From positions 2,046,001-2,110,000 of the forward strand of contig NC_015172.1 of the NCBI RefSeq assembly GCF_000190635.1: DNA of 64,000 bases, in the 5' to 3' direction. Position 1 is the stretch's first letter; each line of letters opens with the position of its first letter. The DNA is from Syntrophobotulus glycolicus DSM 8271 (GTDB lineage: Bacteria > Bacillota > Desulfitobacteriia > Desulfitobacteriales > Syntrophobotulaceae). Below, in pieces: positions 35,329 to 44,165 of this stretch. The position numbers were made by a program, and so were the translations under genes. Below the pieces are notes generated by a model. That model had not been told where the DNA came from and ran no database searches. It was given only the letters and a program-made list of their open reading frames with translations.

Positions 35329-36101
35329 TCGTTACTCCGTTCCCTCCGGCTCCATTCAGACAATACCTTTATTTGCTCATCGTCTGTCAAGTCACTGTGC
35401 AAAGGCGTAATCGAGACATAACCGTCTTTTATCGCCATCAGGTCCGTATCCGGATCATCCTGAGATATGATTGAACCGCTGGTCCAGTAGTAGACCGGAC
35501 CGAAAGCGCTTTCCTGACACTCAAATTTATTATCATAGATTGTCTTTCCCAGTTTGGTGATCTTCATTCCCTTCCAGTCTTCCTGATGACTGCCGGGAAA
35601 ATTAATATTTAACAGGCTGGCTCGGCAGTTCTGAAGAAATTCCTCCTGGCCGATCCATTCCCTGATTAATCCCGCGGGTTCCGTATAATCCACCATCTCG
35701 CTTTGGGCCAGGGAAACCGCAATTGAAGGGACTCCCAATAGAACACCCTCCATGGCCGCCGCCACTGTTCCTGAATAAAAAACATCACTCCCCAGGTTCC
35801 AGCCATAATTTATGCCGGAAATCAGCAGTTCCGGCTTTTGGGAAAAAAGATCCCCCTGAAGAGCCAACTTTACGCAGTCGGTAGGTGTACCGTCAACTGC
35901 AAAACCATATACGTTTTGTCTCAGCTCATATTTTGTCACAAATAACGGCTCATGGATCGTGATTGAACGGCCTGTCGCCGATCTTTGCCCGGCAGGGGCC
36001 ACTATGGTTATTTCATGCTTATTTTCTTTGCTCAATTCCTGATACAACGCCCTTAACCCGGCCGCAAAATACCCATCATCATTCGTCAGCATGATTCTCA
36101 T
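35325..36101 (-). CDS. surE: 5'-nucleotidase SurE
   Basis: A 258-residue metal-dependent nucleoside monophosphate phosphatase. The N-terminal MRIMLTNDDGYFAAGL holds the Asp-Asp metal ligands. SISGINYGWN-type sequence (LLISGINYGWNLG) and YSGTVAAAMEG are family signatures, as is the early APAGQRSATGRSIT. It is downstream of folE by about 60 nt and coupled to a small membrane protein. Confidence 0.95.
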   Translation of the reverse strand: MRIMLTNDDGYFAAGLRALYQELSKENKHEITIVAPAGQRSATGRSITIHEPLFVTKYELRQNVYGFAVDGTPTDCVKLALQGDLFSQKPELLISGINYGWNLGSDVFYSGTVAAAMEGVLLGVPSIAVSLAQSEMVDYTEPAGLIREWIGQEEFLQNCRASLLNINFPGSHQEDWKGMKITKLGKTIYDNKFECQESAFGPVYYWTSGSIISQDDPDTDLMAIKDGYVSITPLHSDLTDDEQIKVLSEWSRRERSNE

Positions 36102-36159
36102 GAAAATCTTTAATCTCCTTGCGTCCCCTTCATTCCCCAGGGATTTTCATCACCGATTG

Positions 36160-36726
36160 TTATTTTCCCATGATCAGAGAAAAAGCTTCCGCTCTGGTTG
36201 CCGAGCTTGTTTGAAATATTCCTCTTACTGCTGAGGTTACTGTTTTGGAGCCGGGCTTTTTAATTCCCCGTAAGGTCATACACATATGTTCAGCCTCAAT
36301 GACCACCAGAACACCCCTGGCTTCCAAAGAATTCTTTATGGTATCGGCAATCTGGGTTGTCAACCTTTCCTGAAGCTGGGGCCTGCGGGCATAGCCGTCA
36401 ATCACTCTGGCCAGCTTGGATAACCCTGTCACTTTACCGTTGCGCGGGATATACGCGACATGAGCCTTTCCGAAAAAAGGAAGCAAATGATGTTCACACA
36501 TGGAATACATCGGGATATCCTTGACAATGACCATCTCTTCATGGTTTTCATCAAAAATCACTTGCAGGTGCTTACTTGGATCATCATGCAAGCCCGCAAA
36601 AGCTTCCGCATAAAACTTCGCTACTCTTTTCGGTGTATCGATCAATCCTTCTCGTTCAGGGTCTTCACCAATTGCTTCGAGCAGCATACTTACCGCCTGT
36701 TCCAGCTTCTGAGTATTGATTTCCAT
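36160..36726 (-). CDS. folE: GTP cyclohydrolase I
   Basis: A 188-residue enzyme making dihydroneopterin triphosphate, the first step of folate synthesis. The zinc site is in [20 protein letters not shown], with the third ligand in [19 protein letters not shown] and RPQLQERLT complete the fold signature. AGGAGG lies 8 nt before the ATG. The GHHLLPF-type motif shows type IA, not IB. Confidence 0.96.
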   Translation of the reverse strand: MEINTQKLEQAVSMLLEAIGEDPEREGLIDTPKRVAKFYAEAFAGLHDDPSKHLQVIFDENHEEMVIVKDIPMYSMCEHHLLPFFGKAHVAYIPRNGKVTGLSKLARVIDGYARRPQLQERLTTQIADTIKNSLEARGVLVVIEAEHMCMTLRGIKKPGSKTVTSAVRGIFQTSSATRAEAFSLIMGK

Positions 36727-36817
36727 TCCTATTGCCTCCTGTTATTGCGTCAATGACTAAAAACCTTTCTTCATATTATAATACATCTAAGCAAATTCTA
36801 AAAATTCTTTGCTATGG

Positions 36818-38005
36818 TTAAGCTAAGCCATAAGAGGCATTGTAACAATCAACGGCAATAGAGTGCTTCTCCATATTGTCGTAAACATTCCCCAGCAGCA
36901 TCCAGGCTCCCCCATTATTGGGGTTAACATCCAGGATCTTATTCAAATGGACGATCGCTTCATCCCACATTGCCCTTTTGACCAAACACACACTTAAATT
37001 ATAGAGTATGGTCTGATCATCCGGGGACATGTTCAAAGCGGAGCGGTAATAATCGATGGCTTTCCTGAACCTGCCCATATGATAGAGGATAAAGCCCAGA
37101 TTATTCAACATAATGTAATCATGATTATTTAAGAGGTACGCTTTCTTTAATAGGGAATAAGCCTCCTCAATTTTATTGTGATTACTTAATATTCCGGCCA
37201 GATTACAAAGGACATCGTAGTTGTGCGGTTCATATTTTAAGACTTTCCGGTAAAGTCTTATTGCTTTATTTACCTTTCCGCTTTGAGCAAGACAATACGA
37301 ATTTCTGGCCAGCAGCTCTATACTCCCCCCACACCTGATTGCTTTGGCAAAGCATTTGCCGGCATAGTCTATATGATTGAGTTTAAGCAGTGTCTCCGCC
37401 TTCATCTCCCAGCAATAGGAGTCGAACGGCCTGATTCGGCAGCAGCCGCAAAAACAGTGATAAGCTTCCTGATAATCTCCTTTGGTAAAATAAAGGCTGC
37501 CCAAACGAAGATTGGCTTCAATATGCTGCGGGAAGGCTCTGATCGCTTTATTCAGGCACTCAATCGCCTCCCCTTCCTCGTCTCTTTCAAAATGAATGTT
37601 TGCCTTGATGTTCCATAGATCTGCTGTCGGTCTGTCACGGGTCAAAGCGCATTCAATGTTTTCCAGAGCTTCTCCCAGCTTTCCCAGCTCATAACAGCAT
37701 TTTGCCAAAAGGGGCCAGACCTCATTCTGATTTGCCAGCCTGTGCCCATTCTGACCTATCATCACTTTACGTGACAAGTGCTGATAAGCTTCCGCCCAAG
37801 CGTCGTTCTCGATCAAAACCTTGATTTCAAGTAGAGATAACTCCTCAGTTCCTTCTTTCATTTTACCTAAAACATTTTGGTAAACGCTTTTCTTCCTGCC
37901 GGTTAATAACCAGCGGTATTCTTCCATCTTCCCGGACAAAAATGGTTTGGTCACAAGAGCCTTGCGCTGAAGATTGGCAATGAGAGATTCGATCATCATC
38001 GTCAT
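36818..38005 (-). CDS. TPR-repeat protein
   Basis: A 395-residue protein, almost entirely TPR helices from about residue 60 (for example ADLWNIKANIHFERDEEGEAIE and DVLCNLAGILSNHNKIEEAY). No signal peptide or enzymatic domain is seen. GGAG lies 5 nt before the ATG at 38005, chosen over the GTG at 38011. A scaffold role is all that can be said. The C-terminus is a series of regular 34-residue units. Confidence 0.85.
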   Translation of the reverse strand: MTMMIESLIANLQRKALVTKPFLSGKMEEYRWLLTGRKKSVYQNVLGKMKEGTEELSLLEIKVLIENDAWAEAYQHLSRKVMIGQNGHRLANQNEVWPLLAKCCYELGKLGEALENIECALTRDRPTADLWNIKANIHFERDEEGEAIECLNKAIRAFPQHIEANLRLGSLYFTKGDYQEAYHCFCGCCRIRPFDSYCWEMKAETLLKLNHIDYAGKCFAKAIRCGGSIELLARNSYCLAQSGKVNKAIRLYRKVLKYEPHNYDVLCNLAGILSNHNKIEEAYSLLKKAYLLNNHDYIMLNNLGFILYHMGRFRKAIDYYRSALNMSPDDQTILYNLSVCLVKRAMWDEAIVHLNKILDVNPNNGGAWMLLGNVYDNMEKHSIAVDCYNASYGLA

Positions 38006-38195
38006 AAACACTCCTTTCCTCTATGGGGGATATTCTTGGAAAGGAGCTTCTATCCCTCCCTGCCATGACGATTTTCAATCCCGAAATTGTGCCTGAATCA
38101 GCGGCCAAATCAGATGATGTTTATTTTTTCGTAATTATTTACGAAAATATGTATAATAACATTAATAAGAATTTTTATCATGATTAGGAGTTTAT

Positions 38196-39218
38196 ATGTT
38201 TAAAATCAGGTTGAAGCTATTGATCTTCATTTTATTCCTGTCCTTCATCCCGCTTAACGGCTGTAACATATTTAAATCAAAGGATGCAGATATCGAAAGA
38301 ATATCCCCCTTATCACCCGACTCTGTCCTTTTTGATTCCCAAGCGATAAAAACTCTGACTATCAATATGATTAATCATGCCGCAAAATCCGTCTATCTTC
38401 AGCAGTTTGCCATGGATGACCAGGACGTGCTGAAGGCCCTTGTGGAAAAGGCCCATCAGGGAATAGACGTCAAAATTCTATTAGACCCCTGGCAAAGAGA
38501 AAATGAAAATACCCTGAATTACTTAAAAAATGAGAATCTTTCCGCCCAGCGGTATCCATCTGAAAAAGGACAGTATGACAGGGTAAAATATATGGTTGTT
38601 GACAACCAGACTGCTGTCTATTACGGGGCGCCTCTGACCTCCGCCGGGTTCAGCACCCATACGGTTGCTGTTCAATTGAGCGGTACCAGTGTGTCAACCA
38701 TTTCTAATTCTTTCAGCAAGGATTGGGAATCTACAACAACGAACAAGCTCTCGATTGACGAGAATCCTTCTCTGATCGAAGATCAGATTACCTTTTCTGT
38801 CAACGCCGGAATTAAACAAACCCTGCTCAACCGGATCAAGGCTGCCCAATCAACAATTTGGATCGAAGTAGATCAGCTTACAGACACAGAGATTAAAGAT
38901 GCCTTGATCGCCGCCCAAACACGCGGCTGCACTGTTCAGATCATTGTCAACCCTTCCTCTGCCCCCGGCGGGTCGACTTCCGTCAATGAGATGAAGAACT
39001 CCGGTATCGCTGTCCGCAGCTATAAAAACCCGGCCAACCTGCCTCTGGGCTTTAACTGGGCCATCTTTGACCAGAAGACCGTCCTCATGAGCAGCTCCGG
39101 CTGGACATATTCTGCTTTTGTCATGTGCCATGAATCCTCGATCACCATCCCGTCCCCTGATATTGCCGCTAAAGTCAGCAGTGTCTTTCAGCAGGACTGG
39201 GAGAAGGCGACTCCGTAA
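38196..39218 (+). CDS. Lipoprotein with phospholipase D fold and degenerate HKD motifs
   Basis: A 340-residue protein. The signal peptide ends in a lipobox, PLNGC, with the lipid-bearing Cys at about 23. Two PLD-like halves follow. The first motif region reads RVKYMVVD, where family members have HxKxxxxD, so His is replaced by Arg. The second reads GFNWAIFDQKTVLMSS, with neither His nor Lys. The fold is therefore probably non-catalytic. It is monocistronic with a double hairpin after the stop. An envelope binding role is possible. Confidence 0.8.
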   Translation: MFKIRLKLLIFILFLSFIPLNGCNIFKSKDADIERISPLSPDSVLFDSQAIKTLTINMINHAAKSVYLQQFAMDDQDVLKALVEKAHQGIDVKILLDPWQRENENTLNYLKNENLSAQRYPSEKGQYDRVKYMVVDNQTAVYYGAPLTSAGFSTHTVAVQLSGTSVSTISNSFSKDWESTTTNKLSIDENPSLIEDQITFSVNAGIKQTLLNRIKAAQSTIWIEVDQLTDTEIKDALIAAQTRGCTVQIIVNPSSAPGGSTSVNEMKNSGIAVRSYKNPANLPLGFNWAIFDQKTVLMSSSGWTYSAFVMCHESSITIPSPDIAAKVSSVFQQDWEKATP

Positions 39219-39233
39219 AAGACACCCACAAGA

Positions 39234-39273
39234 AAGCTAAAATGGACAGAAATTATTCTGTCCATTTTAGCTT
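39234..39273 (+). terminator. First of two hairpins after the PLD-like lipoprotein
   Basis: AAGCTAAAATGGACAGAA (39234-39251) pairs perfectly with 39256-39273: an 18-bp stem with a 4-nt loop. No T-run follows directly. Confidence 0.75.
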
Positions 39274-39276
39274 AAG

Positions 39277-39321
39277 GGGGACGTTAACGAAACTATCGTC
39301 TCGTTAACGTCCCCTTTTTTT
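39277..39321 (+). terminator. Second hairpin, intrinsic terminator
   Basis: GGGGACGTTAACGA (39277-39290) pairs with TCGTTAACGTCCCC (39301-39314) and is followed by seven T. It faces the convergent regulator gene. Confidence 0.9.
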
Positions 39322-39341
39322 CGCCCTTTTCAGGGAATTTT

Positions 39342-39782
39342 TTACTTGTTGACCAGCTTATCTTCAACATCCGCTACTCTGTCCTGCAGTACGGAAATCG
39401 TCATCTCCTGAGTCCTGATTCTTTGCCGGAGCTGTTCCAAAAGATTGGACATACTCTTAATCTGCCCGATCAGCACCTCTACATTATCTGGATCTGTCTT
39501 TATCTCAGAAAATTTATTCTTTTCCTTATCGGCTCCATCTCTGGTCTCATTTAAGTATTTAAATTTCCCGTAACGGGTATTCCTCCCTTGTTCAACGGCA
39601 ATGATCCCATCCTCTTCCAGGATCTGAATCGCTTTTTTCAGAGTTATGCTGGCGACCCCGGTTTCCATTTGTATTTCCGAATAGGCGGCTTCAAATTCCT
39701 TTCCTTCATTTTTTTTCGCTAATTTCTCAAAACAATCAATAAACTTTTTATATGTCTTATCCTTAAGTTTCAATTCCTTCAT
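39342..39782 (-). CDS. Winged-helix DNA-binding protein with C-terminal coiled coil
   Basis: A 146-residue protein. The first 70 residues form a GntR-like winged helix (ASITLKKAIQILEEDGIIAVEQGRNTRYG). A charged linker follows, then a coiled coil at about 98-142 (LIGQIKSMSNLLEQLRQRI). It should dimerise and act as a regulator; the target is unknown. AAAGG directly abuts the ATG, so the start is not well supported. Confidence 0.7.
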   Translation of the reverse strand: MKELKLKDKTYKKFIDCFEKLAKKNEGKEFEAAYSEIQMETGVASITLKKAIQILEEDGIIAVEQGRNTRYGKFKYLNETRDGADKEKNKFSEIKTDPDNVEVLIGQIKSMSNLLEQLRQRIRTQEMTISVLQDRVADVEDKLVNK

Positions 39783-39916
39783 CCTTTCACTAAAGCTGTA
39801 TTCTTTTTCACGATATTTTATGTTATTTATACTTTTTTTCTCTGATCAATATAATTATATATTCTTTGCCCCAAAAATTAAATACAAAACGATAAATATT
39901 AAATTTCAGATATTGG

Positions 39917-40756
39917 TTATTTCAATTCTTTGTCTATTCTGTTCATGATTTCTTCATCTATTTTGTAAGAATGTTCTTCTGCGGGAAAAACTCCGGTTCT
40001 TACATCTGCACAATAACGTTTTAAGGCTTCAACCGCTTTTATTCCTAACGTGTCATACTGTTTCACAAACTTGGGCACAAACTTATCGTATAAGCCCAAT
40101 AAGTCATGATAAACGAGAACCTGGCCGCTGCACTCATTGCTCGCGCCGATTCCTATTGTCGGAATATCTATGGCTTCCGTAATTTTCCCCGCCAGCTTAG
40201 CCGGAATAGCTTCTAAAACCAGCATGAAAACGCCTGCCTCTTCCAGAGCGCGGGCATCATGAAAAATCCTCCGGGCACTGTCATAGTCCTTCCCCTGAAC
40301 CTTGAATCCTCCCAATTTCGTGATGGTCTGAGGCGTTAACCCGATGTGTCCGACAATCGGAATCCCGGCTTTGACAAGGGCTGCCGCCATCTCCCTGATC
40401 TCCTCCCCGCCTTCCATTTTCACCGCGTCCGCTCCGCCTTCTTTCACCAGTCTTGCCGCATTATGCATAGCGTCCTCAATCGTCGCATAACTCATAAAGG
40501 GCAGGTCCACAACGACAAAGGTATCGTGAGCTCCCCGCCTTGCCGCTTTGGCATGGTGCAGCATTTCCTCCATGGAAACGGGCACTGTAGATTCATATCC
40601 CAGCACAACCATTCCCAAAGAATCTCCCACCAGAATCATGTCGGCCCCTGCTTTTTCTACCAAGCCGGCACTGGAATAATCATATGCGGTGACCATTGTA
40701 ATTTTTTCTTGTTGGCGGGACATCTTCCAGAAATCAAGAATCGTTTTCTTCATCAT
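39917..40756 (-). CDS. panB: 3-methyl-2-oxobutanoate hydroxymethyltransferase
   Basis: A 279-residue TIM-barrel enzyme of pantothenate synthesis that makes ketopantoate from alpha-ketoisovalerate. MVTAYDYSSAGLVEKAGAD and LVGDSLGMVVLGYESTVPV carry the metal and substrate site, and KMEGGEE and GHIGLTPQ are family signatures. The rest of the pan pathway (panC, panD) is not in the window. GAGG precedes the start. Confidence 0.96.
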   Translation of the reverse strand: MMKKTILDFWKMSRQQEKITMVTAYDYSSAGLVEKAGADMILVGDSLGMVVLGYESTVPVSMEEMLHHAKAARRGAHDTFVVVDLPFMSYATIEDAMHNAARLVKEGGADAVKMEGGEEIREMAAALVKAGIPIVGHIGLTPQTITKLGGFKVQGKDYDSARRIFHDARALEEAGVFMLVLEAIPAKLAGKITEAIDIPTIGIGASNECSGQVLVYHDLLGLYDKFVPKFVKQYDTLGIKAVEALKRYCADVRTGVFPAEEHSYKIDEEIMNRIDKELK

Positions 40757-40872
40757 CCAAACCTCTTTGTTTTTATTCTCAGATAAATATTATCCGGACC
40801 ACAAGACATAAGCCTTATCTCCCAAGCATATTTTGTATTGTTACAATGTTGCTGCGGCAAGGAGGTAACTTC

Positions 40873-41241
40873 ATGGAAAAAACATTTCAGCTTTCCTTAA
40901 TCATCAAAGGTCTTCTGGTTTCTGCCGTCATTTCGCTGATTTTGTCCCTGGTCCTTTCTTTAATCTACTATTTCTCCGATCTATCTGAGTCCGTTCTTTT
41001 CAATTTTTTGTGCACCGCCCTTGGCGTTTTTGGCGGAAGCCTCTTTATTTCTTATAAAGCAGGTTCAAAAGGCCTGTTTTACGGTCTCGCCGTCGGAATT
41101 GGTTTTGTGATCTTTACGATGATCCTTTATTTCGTGTTCAGTACAACCGCTCTATCCTGGCTGGTTTTAGGCGAAAAATCCGCTGTTTCGATTTTTTCCG
41201 GGTGCCTGGGCGGTATGACCGGGGCTGTTATCCGCCGTTAG
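40873..41241 (+). CDS. TIGR04086-type small membrane protein
   Basis: A 122-residue protein with four hydrophobic helices (about 8-32, 38-58, 63-85 and 98-118), matching in size and pattern the TIGR04086 family of Firmicutes. AAGGAGGT lies 6 nt before the ATG at 40873, so a longer upstream frame is rejected. Its 3' end overlaps the convergent lgt gene by 14 nt. Function unknown. Confidence 0.7.
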   Translation: MEKTFQLSLIIKGLLVSAVISLILSLVLSLIYYFSDLSESVLFNFLCTALGVFGGSLFISYKAGSKGLFYGLAVGIGFVIFTMILYFVFSTTALSWLVLGEKSAVSIFSGCLGGMTGAVIRR

Positions 41242-42016
41242 CCGGATGTCTGCTTTTGACTTTAAGATACCCCAGAATGATTATGGCTAAAATAATTGTT
41301 ACCGCACTGGTCCATTGGGCAGCTGTCCAGCCAAACAAGTATCTGATGCTGTCCCCTCGGAGATACTCCAGAAACATCCTGCAAAAATTATAAGAAACAA
41401 GGTAAAAGAGAAAGATAAACCCCGGAGTCCACTTTCTGATCTGTAAAATCAGAAGGATGGCAAAAATGACGATATCAATCTGCCCCTCCCATATTTCCGC
41501 CGGCCAAAGAGGCTGAGCCCCATAGGTCTCGGCTGCTATCGTCTGTGAAGGGTAGAGGATTCCAAAATTCCCTCCGGTCGGCGCTCCGAAAGCGTCTCCA
41601 TTTAACAGATTGGCATCCCTGCCGATACTCTGCCCCAAAATCACAGCCGGGGCCACTAAATCGGCAAATTCCCAAAATGGCAGCTTATTCAGCTTAACAT
41701 AGAGAAATCCGGTTATTAATGCCCCGGCAATTCCGCCCTGAATAGCCAGGCCTCCATGCCAGACAGCCAGTATTTCTCCCGGGTTTGCACTGTAATAGGC
41801 CCAATCAAAGAAAAATACTTGCCAGGCCCTTGCTCCGACCAGGCCTCCGATCAGGACTAAAGGGGCAATATCCAGAATGTGAGGAATGTACTCCTCCTTT
41901 TTTTGCACCTTGGCTAAGAAAACAGCTACACCGACACTGAGAACAAAGGCCAGAACCAGAACCGTTCCATAGGCCCGGATCGGGAAACTTCCAAGATGAA
42001 ACCAATATTGATGCAT
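41228..42016 (-). CDS. lgt: Prolipoprotein diacylglyceryl transferase
   Basis: A 262-residue membrane enzyme that transfers diacylglycerol to lipobox cysteines. The family signature appears as GQSIGRDANLLNGDAFG, and WHGGLAIQGG and FRMFLEYLRGD-like segments are also conserved. About seven helices. GGAGG lies just before the ATG at 42016, so the upstream extension is rejected. It directly follows the FtsA-like gene, with 2 nt between them. Confidence 0.95.
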   Translation of the reverse strand: MHQYWFHLGSFPIRAYGTVLVLAFVLSVGVAVFLAKVQKKEEYIPHILDIAPLVLIGGLVGARAWQVFFFDWAYYSANPGEILAVWHGGLAIQGGIAGALITGFLYVKLNKLPFWEFADLVAPAVILGQSIGRDANLLNGDAFGAPTGGNFGILYPSQTIAAETYGAQPLWPAEIWEGQIDIVIFAILLILQIRKWTPGFIFLFYLVSYNFCRMFLEYLRGDSIRYLFGWTAAQWTSAVTIILAIIILGYLKVKSRHPANGG

Positions 42017-42018
42017 GT

Positions 42019-44133
42019 TTAACCTCCAGTTGTCCAAGTCAAGGCAATCCGGTCTCCCCGATTGAGTTCGCTTGAATAATCCGCATGCTTACCATTGACC
42101 ATCATCAGCAACCTGGCATTTTCCGGTCTCTTTTCCAGATCAAGATAATGCGCCAATACATCTGCCAGAATCGGTTTTTGTTCAAAAGCCGCCGCTCTGA
42201 TCTCCATCCCGTTCTCCAGAAACTCTTCACCATTCATCTCTTGACCACGATAATAGAACTTCACTTCTTTCGGCGGCAGCAAGGTTTCCTCATTATTGAC
42301 GAAAAAGTTCATGGGCTCCGGTGTATAGTTTAATTGGTTTAAATTGATTCTTTTCGGAATATAGACAACATCGTCTTCCTCCTGCAGCAGGTATTCTTCC
42401 GTCTCAATTTCTCCGTTGACATAGTAATCAAGTTTACTGGAAATGATTTGTTCCGACCCATTAATCCAGATGCTCAGCTTTTTTTCTTTCATTTCCGGCA
42501 GCTTTTCCCGTTCGATGAGCTCTCCCAACGTCACGGTTTCTTCCAATTCAATTTTCGCGCCGTCTTCTAGCCAATCTTCCAGAGAGGCCTTTTTCTCATT
42601 AACCTTAAGGAGAGGAGCCAGCTCGATTTCCTGACCATTGACATAGACCTTCTTCTCCGGCAAGACTTCAAGAACCTCTCTCAGCCTGACCTTCGCATCA
42701 CTGCCCTGGGTAGCGGGAACAAACTCGATGACATCATTAGGGGCTAATTGCCGGTCTAAGCCTGCCGGCTCGCCATTTACCATGATTTCCGCCTGGCCGC
42801 CCAGTCTTCCCTTGATCACCTGCATATTGCCATTTACCCAAAAGAGTAATGCCAAGCCCGGTTTGCCCGAAAAAAACCTTGGATCGAGCCCCGCGGCCAA
42901 CAGGGCTTCCGCTACCGTAGCAAGATGAGTCTCAAAAATCGGAACAGATTTCTCATTTACACCGACCGTATAGTATTTTAAACCCTTATCCTCCAAGGCT
43001 GTGATCCCTATCCCTATGGGTGTAATGACATCTGCTCCCTTCAATGAGGAGTCGCCTGTAATCTGTGTCAATCTTTCTCTGATCTGAATACCTACTCTTG
43101 CTTTAGACAATTGCAGTTTCTCTGCAATGCAGTCGACCAGATTGGGAGTCAGACTCCCGCCGCCGATCAAAATGAGGGCCTGAGGCGGTTTACCGTTTAA
43201 ATCCAAAATTTCCTTGCTGATTTTTTTTGCTAATTCATGGACACAGGGCTGAATCAATTCTTCGATATCTTCTTTATTTGAAATCGTCTCCTGACCGAAA
43301 AAATTACTAAAGATAAATTCCGTGTCTGTTGATAATCTTCTTTTGACATCCTCCCCTTCCTGAAAATCCAGCAGATAATGCGTGCAAATCGCCTCTGTGA
43401 TTTCATCTCCGGCCATCGGGACCATACCGAAGGAAAAGAAGGTCCCTTCATTTGTCAAGGCAATATCTGAAGTTCCTGCCCCAATATCAACCAGAGCGAG
43501 GTTCATTCTCCGCATATCCTGTGGTATTGCTGCCTGCCCGGCCGCAATGGGCTCTAAAGTCAGGCTCTGCATTTTCAGTCCCACTTTTTCCAGAACGGAC
43601 AACAGCCCGTCGACAACTGTACGGGGTAAGAATGTTGCGATGACTTCAACACCGATCTTTTTTCCACGCTGTCCGGAAATTCTGGATAGCTGCTCATCCT
43701 CAACACTCTGGGAAACCGTACTGTAACCCGCACAATAATAAGCGGATTCTTTCGCGGGATCGATCATGGTCTCTATTTTTTTCCTGGCTTCCTGCACTGC
43801 CTCCATTTCCAGGGCCAGAATATCTTCCTGCCGCCAATGCATAATATAGGTTTCTTCCCGGACCGCGGAAGCCGATTCTGTTTTTAACGCTCTGCCGGCG
43901 GCAGCCACAGCCACCTTATCCAAAGTCATACCGGTTTTTTGCTCAAGGCTGTTCTTCACTTCTTTAACGGCCTGGGCCACTTCTTCCACATCGTGGACCT
44001 GACCATCATACATCGCCCGTTGTCGATGTTCAGTTCTGGCACTCGCCAGGATCTCATAACCCGCTAAATTTTTCTTCAGCACCAAACCCATAACCACCCT
44101 GGTGCCGATATCCAACGCAAAAACAGTATCCAT
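42019..44133 (-). CDS. FtsA/PilM-like actin-fold ATPase with repeated VNG-type C-terminus
   Basis: A 704-residue protein. Residues 1-420 are an FtsA-like actin-fold ATPase (FALDIGTRVVMGLV phosphate loop; LVDIGAGTSDIAL; LILIGGGSLTPNLVD). The remaining 280 residues are a repeated beta-rich region. Short V/I-N-G turns recur near residues 431, 453, 498, 558, 573, 611 and 679, with intervening segments such as LAPNDVIEFVPA and LNRGDRIALTW that resemble ThiS-like or beta-grasp folds. The ATG at 44133 has GAGG 8 nt upstream. Its neighbour lgt suggests an envelope role. Canonical FtsA lacks such a tail. Confidence 0.8.
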   Translation of the reverse strand: MDTVFALDIGTRVVMGLVLKKNLAGYEILASARTEHRQRAMYDGQVHDVEEVAQAVKEVKNSLEQKTGMTLDKVAVAAAGRALKTESASAVREETYIMHWRQEDILALEMEAVQEARKKIETMIDPAKESAYYCAGYSTVSQSVEDEQLSRISGQRGKKIGVEVIATFLPRTVVDGLLSVLEKVGLKMQSLTLEPIAAGQAAIPQDMRRMNLALVDIGAGTSDIALTNEGTFFSFGMVPMAGDEITEAICTHYLLDFQEGEDVKRRLSTDTEFIFSNFFGQETISNKEDIEELIQPCVHELAKKISKEILDLNGKPPQALILIGGGSLTPNLVDCIAEKLQLSKARVGIQIRERLTQITGDSSLKGADVITPIGIGITALEDKGLKYYTVGVNEKSVPIFETHLATVAEALLAAGLDPRFFSGKPGLALLFWVNGNMQVIKGRLGGQAEIMVNGEPAGLDRQLAPNDVIEFVPATQGSDAKVRLREVLEVLPEKKVYVNGQEIELAPLLKVNEKKASLEDWLEDGAKIELEETVTLGELIEREKLPEMKEKKLSIWINGSEQIISSKLDYYVNGEIETEEYLLQEEDDVVYIPKRINLNQLNYTPEPMNFFVNNEETLLPPKEVKFYYRGQEMNGEEFLENGMEIRAAAFEQKPILADVLAHYLDLEKRPENARLLMMVNGKHADYSSELNRGDRIALTWTTGG

Positions 44134-44165
44134 TTCCAACACCTCGTCTAAGAGCTCTGCTTCGT

